A stretch of 63,827 nucleotides of DNA from positions 1 through 63,827 of the forward strand of contig NZ_KQ956805.1 in NCBI RefSeq assembly GCF_001546455.1, in the 5' to 3' direction. The position numbers and the translations under genes were made by a program. The notes below the pieces were generated by a model. It was not told where the DNA came from, ran no database searches, and saw only the letters and a list, made by a program, of their open reading frames with translations. This document shows positions 9,768-18,754 of the stretch, in pieces. Numbering within the stretch: position 1 is the stretch's first letter; each line of letters begins with the position of its first letter. The DNA is from Gardnerella vaginalis (lineage in GTDB: Bacteria; Actinomycetota; Actinomycetes; Actinomycetales; Bifidobacteriaceae).

Positions 9768-11795
9768 ATGAACACAGCAATACGTAAAAATGTAGATACC
9801 TTTGCAATGCAACGCGAGCAGGGTCCTTTGCTGGAAGTCAAAAATCTTCAGGTTGACTTTACAACGGATTCTAAAAAAGCTGTACATGCTGTTAGAGATG
9901 CTAGCTTTAACGTTTACCCAGGTCAGTGGGTTGCAATCGTGGGCGAATCTGGTTCTGGAAAGTCCACTTCGGCAATGGCGGTTTTGGGTTTGCTTCCAGG
10001 AACAGGCCACGTTACGGGCGGTTCTATTAAGCTAAAAGGCCAAGAAATAAGCAATCTAAAGCCAAAAGAGTTTGCAGCTTTGCGTGGAAGCGCAATGGGA
10101 TTGGTTCCGCAAGACCCTATGAGCAACTTGAACCCTGTGTGGAGAATTGGCACGCAGGTTAAAGAGGCTTTGAAGGCAAATGGAGTTGATGTTGATCACG
10201 AGAAGCGTTCCGCTTTGGCAGAAGCTTTGGCTGGAGACGCTGTAGAAGTAAAAAGCAATGATGACGAAACATTCCTTGGTTCTAAGGAATTGGGTGCATT
10301 GTTGGAAGAAGCAAAGCAGGCTTTGGCACAGGTTGGTCTTAGTGAGCAAACAAATGCCGAAAAGTTTAATGAAGCCATGGAATACTACAAAAAAGAGTGG
10401 GTTCCAGGCTCCGAAACTCGTTGGCGCGTTGCAGACGATTTAATCAAGTATGGCGTAAACGACGACAAAGCTTGGGAAATCGCCAAGAAGTATGTTGTTG
10501 GTGCAAGCGTTGAAGACCGCATTGCTGGCTTGCTGGATGAAGCTGGTTTACCAGATGCTGCAACTCGCGCACGTCAGTTCCCACATGAGTTTTCTGGAGG
10601 CATGCGTCAGCGCGCGTTAATCGCCATTGGTTTGGCTTGCCGACCAGATTTGCTGATTGCAGATGAGCCAACTTCCGCACTCGACGTTACTGTGCAAAAA
10701 CGTATTCTCGACCATTTGCACACGCTTACCGATTCTCTTGGAACTTCCGTTCTGTTTATTACTCACGATTTAGGTTTGGCTGCGGCTCGCGCACAGCACG
10801 TTGTTGTTATGTATAAGGGTCGTGTTGTTGAATCTGGTCCATCTTTGGACGTTTTGCAGCACCCGCAGCATCCTTATACTAAGCGATTAGTTGCAGCTGC
10901 TCCAAGCTTGGCTTCTCAGCGAATCATCTCCGTTAAGGAGCATGGTGGCAACGCGGATAATTTGCTTGAGCATCACGTAGTGGGTGAGCAAACTCTTGAA
11001 AAGAGCGAGCATATTATTACGGTAGATCACTTAACTCGCGAGTTTAAGCTTCCGCGTAAGAAGGAGCTGTTTAAGGCTGTTGATGATGTTTCGTTCTCTA
11101 TTAAGCGCGGAACAACGTTGGCAATCGTGGGCGAATCTGGTTCTGGTAAGTCTACTGTTGCAAACATGGTTTTAAGGTTGCTTAAGCCTACAAGCGGAAC
11201 TGTTACCTACGAAGGCAAGAATATTGCCGACTTAAAGGGCGCGGATTTGCTTGACTTCCGCCGCCATGTGCAGCCAGTGTTCCAAAATCCTTACGGTTCG
11301 CTAGACCCAATGTATTCGATTTATCGTTCGATTGAAGAGCCTTTGCGTATTCATAAGATTGGAAGTAAAAAGAGCCGTCAGAACCGCGTGCGCGAGCTTT
11401 TGGACATGGTTCGCATGCCTGCTTCTGTTATGACTCGATTCCCGAACGAGCTTTCTGGTGGCCAGCGTCAGCGCATTGCGATTGCGCGTGCAATGGCATT
11501 GGATCCAGATGTAATCGTTTGCGATGAAGCGGTTTCTGCGCTAGACGTGCTTGTTCAAGATCAGGTTTTGCATTTGCTTAACGATTTGCAAGCGGAGCGC
11601 GGATTAAGCTACTTGTTCATCACTCACGATTTGGCTGTGGTTCGTCAGATTGCAGACGAGGTTGTTGTTATGCAACACGGAAAGCTTGTTGAGCACGCTA
11701 CAACCGACGAAGTGTTTGATCATCCGCAAAAGGAGTACACTCGAGATCTTCTCGATGCAATTCCTGGTGGAAATCTGGAACTTGGATTGGACTAG
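9768..11795 (+). CDS. oppDF: Fused oligopeptide ABC transporter ATPase (OppD-OppF)
   Basis: Supplies both ATP-binding domains of the Opp importer in one chain. Half 1 has Walker A GESGSGKST near residue 59, signature FSGGMRQRA near 275 and Walker B LLIADEPTSALD. Half 2 has Walker A near 452, signature LSGGQRQRI near 561 and Walker B VIVCDEAVSALD. In half 1 the Walker A-to-signature distance is about 215 residues instead of about 110, so there is an insertion of about 100 residues, predicted helical and charged. Half 2 has Ala where DEPTSALD normally has Pro. GGAGG at 9753 suits ATG 9768; GTG 9762 is an alternative start. Confidence 0.92.
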   Translation: MNTAIRKNVDTFAMQREQGPLLEVKNLQVDFTTDSKKAVHAVRDASFNVYPGQWVAIVGESGSGKSTSAMAVLGLLPGTGHVTGGSIKLKGQEISNLKPKEFAALRGSAMGLVPQDPMSNLNPVWRIGTQVKEALKANGVDVDHEKRSALAEALAGDAVEVKSNDDETFLGSKELGALLEEAKQALAQVGLSEQTNAEKFNEAMEYYKKEWVPGSETRWRVADDLIKYGVNDDKAWEIAKKYVVGASVEDRIAGLLDEAGLPDAATRARQFPHEFSGGMRQRALIAIGLACRPDLLIADEPTSALDVTVQKRILDHLHTLTDSLGTSVLFITHDLGLAAARAQHVVVMYKGRVVESGPSLDVLQHPQHPYTKRLVAAAPSLASQRIISVKEHGGNADNLLEHHVVGEQTLEKSEHIITVDHLTREFKLPRKKELFKAVDDVSFSIKRGTTLAIVGESGSGKSTVANMVLRLLKPTSGTVTYEGKNIADLKGADLLDFRRHVQPVFQNPYGSLDPMYSIYRSIEEPLRIHKIGSKKSRQNRVRELLDMVRMPASVMTRFPNELSGGQRQRIAIARAMALDPDVIVCDEAVSALDVLVQDQVLHLLNDLQAERGLSYLFITHDLAVVRQIADEVVVMQHGKLVEHATTDEVFDHPQKEYTRDLLDAIPGGNLELGLD

Positions 11796-11833
11796 TGCAA
11801 GATTTGTATTAGTGCAATAAAGGTGCAATAGAT

Positions 11834-11870
11834 AAAGGTGCAGGAGATAAACTTCTGCACCTTTGTTTTA
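11834..11870 (+). terminator. Intrinsic terminator after oppDF
   Basis: The arms AAAGGTGCAG (11834-11843) and CTGCACCTTT (11855-11864) extend inward by three more pairs to a five-base loop and are followed by GTTTTAT. Confidence 0.88.
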
Positions 11871-11933
11871 TAGGTACTTGCGAAACTTTAGAATCTTCGC
11901 GTGTTTATATTTGCGTGTTTATATTATTAAATC

Positions 11934-13418
11934 ATGGCTGATTTTTCTCATATTCTTGCAACGCGTCCAGATTTTGACGAGTCGGATCGCGAATGGCTTC
12001 ATCATCTTGTAGCAGACTGGCAGGTTATAGCAGATTTAAGTTTTGCAGACTTGCTCTTGGTTATTCAAAATGGCAATGGCGATTACGTTGTAGCAGAACA
12101 ATGCCGTCCATCTACAGCAATAACGCTTAGAACCGAAGATTTACTCGGCGTAAAGTTAGATGAATCAATGCACAAAGAGCTAGAAGCGGCAATGAGCAAA
12201 GAAACAAGCTTCCACTCTTCTGTTTTAAGAACTGTTGGTAGAGCTACTGTTTGCAACGTTTATGCTCCTGTTCGTCACAATGGCAAAACGCTTGGCTTGG
12301 TTCTTAGGGAAACAAATCTTGCAACAAGAGAATCAAACGGTAGGTACGAGACGGAAAGCATTAATGCTGGCAAAACTTTGTTCGACATGATTGCGCGCGA
12401 GCAGTTTCCGTACCACGATTCAATGCTAAATCAGCGCCACAATGCTCGAGTTGCCGATGGTTTTATTGTATTAGAAGAAAGCGGTGTTGTGCGTTACGCT
12501 TCTCCAAACGCAATCAGCTGCTTCCGCAGACTTGGTGGATTAGACACTATGCAAGGCGAGTTTTTGTGCGAATTTGGAGCGCGGCTTCTTCGCACAAACG
12601 ATGTTGTTCCCGAGAGCTTGCCTTTGGTTTTAAGCGGTAAAGCAGACGTTGATTGTGAGCTAGAAGTAAACAATTCCGTTGTGTCTATGCGCTCGCTGCC
12701 GTTATATGGACCAAACGATCGAACTGGTGCGGTTGTTCTTTGCCGAGATGTTACGGAGGTTCTTAGAAGGGAAAAAGAGCTTCAAACTAAGAACGCTACT
12801 ATTTCCGAGATTCATCATCGCGTTAAGAATAATCTTCAAGCTGTTTCCGCATTGCTTCGTTTGCAAGCTAGAAAAACTAAGTCTCAAGAGGTTCGTAAAG
12901 AGCTAGAAGAGGCTCAGCGGCGCGTTCAGACTATTGCTCTTGTTCACGAAGGCTTAAGTCAAACAGCGGACGAGGTTGTTGACTTTGATAAAGTGATTTC
13001 TAGTTTACTTAAAATGTCTATTGAGCTTGCTTCGCAGAATCAAAATATTACAGTTGATTTTTGTGGTAAATTTGGCAAACTTGCGGCTCAAGATGCCACG
13101 CCTCTTTCGCTTGTTTTAACCGAGCTTGTTACTAATGCGGTGGAGCATGGTTTTGAAGGCATGAGTGAGGGTCATATTAAGATTTCCGTTGGCCGCGGTG
13201 GAGACAATCTTAGTATTGTTGTAGAAGATAATGGTGGCGGAATCGAAAGCGAATCCTTGCATGGAATGGCAAAATCTTCTGGCTCTGGATTAGGCACTCA
13301 GCTAATCAATACCTTTGTTACTAACGACTTTGGAGGCACTGTTAAGTGGGAATCGCGCAGAGAGGGTGGAACTCGCGTTCTGCTAGATATTAAGCTGCGC
13401 GTGCCTGGAGTAGAGTAG
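11934..13418 (+). CDS. PdtaS-like sensor histidine kinase
   Basis: A soluble sensor kinase of the HisKA_2/HWE-related family, like mycobacterial PdtaS. The N-terminal part (about residues 1-150) resembles the PdtaS GAF domain and is followed by a PAS-like segment (about 175-280). The phosphoacceptor box is ISEIHHRVKNNLQAVSALLR, typical of HisKA_2. The ATPase domain has TELVTNAVEHGF, VVEDNGGGI and GSGLGTQLI. There are no membrane segments. In PdtaS systems the partner is an ANTAR-domain RNA-binding antiterminator (PdtaR); none lies in this window. The gene converges on whiB with only 9 bases between them. Confidence 0.9.
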   Translation: MADFSHILATRPDFDESDREWLHHLVADWQVIADLSFADLLLVIQNGNGDYVVAEQCRPSTAITLRTEDLLGVKLDESMHKELEAAMSKETSFHSSVLRTVGRATVCNVYAPVRHNGKTLGLVLRETNLATRESNGRYETESINAGKTLFDMIAREQFPYHDSMLNQRHNARVADGFIVLEESGVVRYASPNAISCFRRLGGLDTMQGEFLCEFGARLLRTNDVVPESLPLVLSGKADVDCELEVNNSVVSMRSLPLYGPNDRTGAVVLCRDVTEVLRREKELQTKNATISEIHHRVKNNLQAVSALLRLQARKTKSQEVRKELEEAQRRVQTIALVHEGLSQTADEVVDFDKVISSLLKMSIELASQNQNITVDFCGKFGKLAAQDATPLSLVLTELVTNAVEHGFEGMSEGHIKISVGRGGDNLSIVVEDNGGGIESESLHGMAKSSGSGLGTQLINTFVTNDFGGTVKWESRREGGTRVLLDIKLRVPGVE

Positions 13419-13427
13419 TCTATCTAC

Positions 13428-13700
13428 TTAAAATTCGGCGTTTTGATTTCTGCGCGCTCGCATTGCTCTACGCTTTAGCGAGCGCCTTTCGTCTTCACTA
13501 AGGCCGCCCCAAACGCCATAATCTTGGCTTGTTTCTAGAGCGCATCTTAAGCAATTGTCTGCAACGTTACAAGTTCGGCACACCGCTTTGGCTTCTTCAA
13601 CTTGCTGACTGGATGCACTGTTGTTTCCCACTGGGAAAAATAGCTCAGGATCCTTATCTCGGCAAGCTGCTTTGGAACGCCAGTCGAATGCGCTACTCAT
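13428..13700 (-). CDS. WhiB-family iron-sulfur transcription factor
   Basis: A 90-residue WhiB-like protein. The four cluster-ligating cysteines are C13, C41, C44 and C50, in the C-Xn-C-X2-C-X5-C pattern, followed by the GVWGG turn and a basic C-terminal tail for DNA binding. In other actinobacteria, WhiB2/WhmD-type genes sit beside the same envelope cluster (LCP, glycosyltransferase, DUF5719, metallopeptidase), so a WhiB2-like role in division or envelope control is plausible by context. Confidence 0.94.
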   Translation of the reverse strand: MSSAFDWRSKAACRDKDPELFFPVGNNSASSQQVEEAKAVCRTCNVADNCLRCALETSQDYGVWGGLSEDERRSLKRRAMRARRNQNAEF

Positions 13701-13859
13701 AAGTAAATAACCTCTTTTTTAAACGCGTTTACACTTACTAATCAAAGTTGTTAGATTTTACATAAAAACTATCCGCACTCAAGGAAAGCATGAATATAAC
13801 TTTTTTTCAAGACTTTTACAAAAATTTTTTAATCTTTTTGAGTGATTTAAATCATATTT

Positions 13860-15674
13860 TTATGTAAAACTCAAGATTTGCAGCAAATTAGCGCTTCCAG
13901 GAATAATCATTATGCATCTTCCTGGAGTTTGATAATCTTCTACGCTTAGTGTTTTTAACAAGTCGGCAGGTATTCCAAGCATAGAGTCCGTTGCACAATC
14001 GCCTGTTGGAAAGATTATTCTTACTGGCGCCTGCTCTGGTATACGTATGTGTCTTGCGTTTTGGGCGCAAAATACAACTGTTGTTTTAGAATCTTTTAAC
14101 TTGCATTGTAATTCTTGCGACTTTTCATCGCTTCTAAAAGGTTCTAAAAGCAAGTCGGCATCGTCGTTAATATAAAGGTTCTTTGAATCTTGATTTTGTA
14201 GTTTAATCGCATTTTTAATTACATTTATAAGATTAGTTTTTCCGCGTTTGCTTGCGCCAATAATCGCTATGTTTCCAAGATTTGTTGGCAAAATTGCTTC
14301 GCTTAGGTTAATCCCGTCGTCTTTTAAGCCGATTAGAAGTCCAGATTCTCTATTTTCTGTGTTTTTGCAGTATCTATTAAGCGTTGAATTATTTAAGTAT
14401 CTTGGAAGGGGAGCGCTAAACAATTGTTTAGGTGCTTTATAGCAATAGAATTTTCCAGCTAGCTTTATTGCCTCAATCAGTGAATTTTTATTTTGACTTT
14501 GCGAGCATTGTAACGCCACTATTCCGTCTCCCGTATTGCAGTATGCAGCTCCAGGATTATTTGGGTTTATGCTTGCGGCGGCTTGTGAGCCGAGTAGTTC
14601 GTGTGATTGCATGGCATCTCTAACTCTTAAGCAAATGTTTATAGACATATTTGCTTTCATATCTGTGTTTACTTGCCCCATTGGGTTTTGTGTACACGCT
14701 ATAAGATGCATTCCTAAAGACCTTCCAACCGAAGCTATGCGTATTAGTCGATTTATGTAGTCGGGGAGCTGATTTTTAAGAGCGTGGAATTCGTCTATAA
14801 CAATTACCATTGCAGGCTCGCTTGGCTTTACTTGACTAATATCGTGGCAGCCTTGATTTGCCACCAATCTTTCTCGCCTGTCTAATTCCATCTCTAATCC
14901 GCGCAATGCTCTTGCTGCGTGTTTAAGATTTAAGTCGCCAACGTTTCCAACGCTGTGTGGCAGAGTGGCAAGAGAATCGAATGTTGCCCCGCCTTTAAAA
15001 TCCATAAACACAAATTGCAGTAACTTTGGTGAGTATTTAAAGGCTAGCGCCAAGCACCATGATGTTAGTAAAACAGATTTTCCAGCACCAGTTGTTCCAG
15101 CTACAAGAGCGTGAGGGCCATTTTTAACAAGATCTATGCAAAAGTATCCGTTGCTGCTTATTCCGATTGGAGCTACTAGGTTTTTATATGATTTAAAAGG
15201 GTTTTTAGAAGACACTAGCCAAGCGTATACAACGTTTTTCCAAGGAGGAACATGATTATGCATACTCTTAGAATTGCTTGCAGAGTAAATTTGATTTGCG
15301 TTGTTAATTAGCATTGCTTCTAGGTTGATTGGAACAAGAGTTCCTGGAATGCCTTGAATATGAGAAGCAACTGTTGTTTTGCCAAGTTGAATACTTTGAT
15401 TCTTTTTATTTTTTACGCAATTTTTGTTGTTTTTGTTTGAGTTATATTGAACAATCTGCGGTATTAAACATGCAATATACATCATTATGCTAGGAACAAC
15501 CATTGCAAGCATCATCCAGCTTTTTTGCAAAAATGCCATTATAGCAAGTGCGATATTGGCCAAAATAGGAACGACGTTTGCTGTTATTTGCATCCAAAAC
15601 ATTGGTTTTGAATTTAGGTTTTTAGTGTTGTTTTCATTATTTTCGTATTCCATAACGCAATAGTGCATGGCCAT
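13860..15674 (-). CDS. Membrane-anchored FtsK/EccC-like ATPase with two ATPase domains
   Basis: A 604-residue protein with two membrane helices at about 28-48 and 52-75. A complete FtsK/SpoIIIE ATPase domain follows: Walker A GTTGAGKS at 193-200, Walker B MVIVIDEF near 289-296. A second, degenerate ATPase domain has GASKRGKT at 473-480, a weak Walker B, and ends with the PGRCIMI segment. Two helices plus several FtsK domains is the layout of type VII secretion motor EccC/EssC rather than of DNA translocase FtsK, which has four helices and a gamma domain. No ESX partner is nearby. No convincing ribosome site was seen; ATG 15653 is an alternative start. Confidence 0.85.
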   Translation of the reverse strand: MAMHYCVMEYENNENNTKNLNSKPMFWMQITANVVPILANIALAIMAFLQKSWMMLAMVVPSIMMYIACLIPQIVQYNSNKNNKNCVKNKKNQSIQLGKTTVASHIQGIPGTLVPINLEAMLINNANQIYSASNSKSMHNHVPPWKNVVYAWLVSSKNPFKSYKNLVAPIGISSNGYFCIDLVKNGPHALVAGTTGAGKSVLLTSWCLALAFKYSPKLLQFVFMDFKGGATFDSLATLPHSVGNVGDLNLKHAARALRGLEMELDRRERLVANQGCHDISQVKPSEPAMVIVIDEFHALKNQLPDYINRLIRIASVGRSLGMHLIACTQNPMGQVNTDMKANMSINICLRVRDAMQSHELLGSQAAASINPNNPGAAYCNTGDGIVALQCSQSQNKNSLIEAIKLAGKFYCYKAPKQLFSAPLPRYLNNSTLNRYCKNTENRESGLLIGLKDDGINLSEAILPTNLGNIAIIGASKRGKTNLINVIKNAIKLQNQDSKNLYINDDADLLLEPFRSDEKSQELQCKLKDSKTTVVFCAQNARHIRIPEQAPVRIIFPTGDCATDSMLGIPADLLKTLSVEDYQTPGRCIMIIPGSANLLQILSFT

Positions 15675-15726
15675 TACAAAATACGCAAGAAAAATTTAGC
15701 AATGTGGTTAAAGGCTAAATTGGCTT

Positions 15727-15771
15727 GGCTTGATTGGCTAAATCGACCGAAGGGGCTTGATTGGCTAAATC
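15727..15771. repeat. 18-bp direct repeat
   Basis: GGCTTGATTGGCTAAATC occurs at 15727-15744 and 15754-15771, between two genes on the minus strand. Copy 2 of the dispersed CAATGTGGTTAAAGGCT motif lies just upstream at 15700-15716. Confidence 0.9.
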
Positions 15772-15775
15772 TAGT

Positions 15776-17035
15776 CTACTGTTCTGCTAGCGTTCCAACG
15801 CTCCCAGGCGCATGCGTTCCAGCAGATAATTGATTGAATAAGTCAATGTTTTTAGCATCGTCTAGCAAAACCGATGAGCCAACTGAATACACCCAATAAT
15901 CTGGGTTTGTCCAATAAACAGTGCCCGTTACTCCGTCTTTTCCTGTTGCTTCTTTAAAAGCAAGACCCATGTTTAATAGTGTTCCAGGATTTGAGTTTTC
16001 GTCTAATATTGTAGAATCGAGTGAGGCTTTTGCAAAACCTTTTACAGTTGAAAAGTTTGTAAGTGTGCTACTTGATAAAGCTTTTTTCATTATTGCGCTA
16101 ATTACCATTCGCTGTCTTGCTGCTCTTCCAAAGTCGGATTGCGGATCTGCATACCTCATTCTAGAAAATGCCAATGCAACATTTCCGTCTACGCTGTGGC
16201 ATCCTGCAGTCCAATTAAGTCCGCTGTAAGCGTCGCTAACTGTGCGATCGTAGCATAAATCTATTGTTCCCAGTGAGTTTACAACGTTTCTAAGCCCTGC
16301 AAATTTTATTTCTGCAACGTGGTCTATTTTGTGACCCGTAATCTTTTCAACGGTTTTTGTTAGCGCTCTATTTCCAAGATCTTGCGCAACCGTGTTAATC
16401 TTCATTTGCTGGCCGTTTATAGAAACAAGCGAGTCTCTTGGAATGGATATTAGGGAACTATGCCCATTTACTGGCTTTGTTAAAACAAGAATCGTGTCTG
16501 TTCTAAAGCCAGTTATTTCTTTTGCTTCTTCGCCTTCTCGCTGATCCGATCCTAAAATTAGCCAAGTTGTTTCTTGAGTATCTGGAGTGTCTGTTAGCCA
16601 ATTGCTGCGCTTAATCTGAGAATCTACCCAGTTCCAAGATAAAACGCCTATTGCGCCAGCAAGAATAAGAATTATTACTAAAGTTAGAGATAAATACTTT
16701 AATACGCGATGCTTTTTTCTAAAAGTAACCGCTCCAACAGCTGGATTATTTGCCATTGGTTTAACTTCATTTTGATTAGCGCTTTGGCTACTTCTTCGAG
16801 GCCTTGGCTCAAAAGATGGAGCGAGTTGAACTCTTTGATTATTGCTAGCTTTGTTTTCTTCGATTTTTGGCGTGCTATTTGCTTCGTTTTCTAGCTCACT
16901 GTTTTTGTGCGCTTTTCTAGGCGGAAAGCTTGGTAGGGAATTGGAATTTGCACTTTTATTGCGCTTGTTAGACGGAGCAAAGCTAGGTGGAATATTTTGA
17001 TTTCCCAAAGCGTCTTCTGGACGTTGCTGGCTCAT
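15776..17035 (-). CDS. LytR-CpsA-Psr family protein (cell-wall glycopolymer ligase)
   Basis: LCP-family enzymes transfer lipid-linked glycopolymers onto peptidoglycan outside the membrane. About 110 cytoplasmic residues rich in Asn, Ser, Pro and basic residues precede a single membrane helix at about 112-134. The LCP domain follows: WLILGSDQRE, FRTDTILVL and SIPRDSLV, with the conserved Asp and Arg residues of the active site, and a later AFSRMRYAD segment. It lies head-to-tail with a second LCP gene (135 bases apart), so both are probably expressed together. Confidence 0.92.
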   Translation of the reverse strand: MSQQRPEDALGNQNIPPSFAPSNKRNKSANSNSLPSFPPRKAHKNSELENEANSTPKIEENKASNNQRVQLAPSFEPRPRRSSQSANQNEVKPMANNPAVGAVTFRKKHRVLKYLSLTLVIILILAGAIGVLSWNWVDSQIKRSNWLTDTPDTQETTWLILGSDQREGEEAKEITGFRTDTILVLTKPVNGHSSLISIPRDSLVSINGQQMKINTVAQDLGNRALTKTVEKITGHKIDHVAEIKFAGLRNVVNSLGTIDLCYDRTVSDAYSGLNWTAGCHSVDGNVALAFSRMRYADPQSDFGRAARQRMVISAIMKKALSSSTLTNFSTVKGFAKASLDSTILDENSNPGTLLNMGLAFKEATGKDGVTGTVYWTNPDYWVYSVGSSVLLDDAKNIDLFNQLSAGTHAPGSVGTLAEQ

Positions 17036-17170
17036 TTATCCTCCCTAAGCCACGCGTTTGCAATCTTGCTAGCGTCTGTTTGTATGCATTAGTTATTGCT
17101 AAAACTATCAATGGCATTATAAAGCAACGTGGTTATAAACGTTGTAACAACGTTGCTTTTGCCAAGTGTA

Positions 17171-18652
17171 TTATTTTCCTTTTGGAACTGCGCATATTGT
17201 ATTGTTTAGATACTTATCTGCAATTCCCATGTAGTGACCAGTTTCTGGGTTTCTTATTGTTCCGTCTTCTGGGTTAACAATTCCGCCGCTATTCGGGTCA
17301 ATAAGCCTGCCCAAGCTATCTTTTGCTAATCCAGTTTTTGCGTCTACGCGACCAATTTTAACTGCGTTTGGATCTGCAGAGGAATTAGAGGAGTTAAGAC
17401 TATTTTCACCAGAGGCTGTAGAGTTTGTAGAATCTGCAGAGTCCGCGCTAGACGAATCGGAGTTTTCTTTAGAATCGCTCTTTTTGCCATTCTTCGCGTT
17501 CTTTTTTGAAGACTTTTTACCTTTATTTGGTTTTTCGCCTAGATTTTTAGTTAATGGCTTATCTTCTTGCATTAAATCCCAAACATCTTGAGAGCTATCG
17601 TCTAAAATAACACGATTTGCATCGTAAGGATCGGTTGTAACTGGTATTGTTTGAGCGTAAATGTGCGAAGGCTTTAGATTATGAAGACTTGCAGCCAAAG
17701 CAACTAATGTTGTAGGGTTTGCAAGACCTTGACTCATATTAAGCGATTTTAGAGCTGACTTTGCAAGCTGATACAGCTGAGCTGACTGCGTTAGTAAGTT
17801 CTTAGATAGCGCTTGATGAATAAGCTGCTTAAGAAGATATTGCTGGCGAGTTGTTCGCATAATATCGCTTCCGTCGCTTGCACTATCGTGCCTCATTCTT
17901 GCGTATTGCGTCGCTTGAACACCGTCTAGGTGCTGAAGTCCGCGCTTTAGATTAACGCCAGTGTAGTAATCCCTAGTGTTAACAGGAATACACAGGGTTA
18001 CTCCGCCAATCGCGTTAATCATGTCGCTTAAGCCACTAAAATCTGCAACAATAAAATCAGTTATGTTTAATCCAGTAATCTCGTTTACTGTTGCAAGCGT
18101 GCAAGATGCTGCGCTAGCTAAATCTCCGCCTTTAGCATAGCCAAGAGCAAAAATCGAGTTAAACATAACTTTACGTCTAGCAGGAATTCTGCCATTAGAA
18201 GTATCGCATGCTGCAGCCTTAACCATTGAATCTCTAGGAATTGAAACAATATTTATATAAGACCTATCTGCGCTGATTTGAACAACCATTGCAGTATCTG
18301 ACTGATGGTTTTCGTCTTCGCCGCCACCTTGGAAAGATCGGTTTTTACCTTCTCGAGTATCTTGGCCAAGAACAAGAATGTTAATGGTTTTGCCAGCATT
18401 AGGGTCTATTGCTTTAGCTTGTTTGCTATCTTTTGCAATAGTGGTTATAACGCGCGAACTAATAGTTGAAGAAAAATCAAGCCATATGGCTGCGATTATT
18501 GTAGTTAAAAAGACTAGAACGGCAACAATTGCCATGCAAATGATTTTACGAGAGGTATTTAGCATCTGACTATTGAGAGTATGGTGCGGTGCGGAAGAGT
18601 CCCAATAGTTAGTTTGGTACCGACGGTCTTGATTATACCGAGAGGCTGCCAT
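17171..18652 (-). CDS. LytR-CpsA-Psr family protein with Ser-rich tail
   Basis: Second LCP ligase (493 residues). A short N-terminus and a membrane helix at about 33-55 precede the LCP domain (NILVLGQDTREGKNR, SDTAMVVQI, SIPRDSMV, YARMRHDSASDGSD). After the domain comes a charged Lys stretch, then about 45 residues made mainly of Ser, Asn, Asp, Ala and Thr. A short C-terminal module follows with repeated GxxxxPxxG-like turns. The tail could be a wall-spanning linker. GAAGGAAG precedes the ATG. The gene diverges from the glycosyltransferase gene across about 100 bases. Confidence 0.92.
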   Translation of the reverse strand: MAASRYNQDRRYQTNYWDSSAPHHTLNSQMLNTSRKIICMAIVAVLVFLTTIIAAIWLDFSSTISSRVITTIAKDSKQAKAIDPNAGKTINILVLGQDTREGKNRSFQGGGEDENHQSDTAMVVQISADRSYINIVSIPRDSMVKAAACDTSNGRIPARRKVMFNSIFALGYAKGGDLASAASCTLATVNEITGLNITDFIVADFSGLSDMINAIGGVTLCIPVNTRDYYTGVNLKRGLQHLDGVQATQYARMRHDSASDGSDIMRTTRQQYLLKQLIHQALSKNLLTQSAQLYQLAKSALKSLNMSQGLANPTTLVALAASLHNLKPSHIYAQTIPVTTDPYDANRVILDDSSQDVWDLMQEDKPLTKNLGEKPNKGKKSSKKNAKNGKKSDSKENSDSSSADSADSTNSTASGENSLNSSNSSADPNAVKIGRVDAKTGLAKDSLGRLIDPNSGGIVNPEDGTIRNPETGHYMGIADKYLNNTICAVPKGK

Positions 18653-18754
18653 GCTTCCTTCTTTCGTAAATACACATATAAACCACCATTATAATGCATT
18701 CTATTGAGATTTTTAAACATGCATAATACACACCCCTTGCGTAAACTATTGTGT

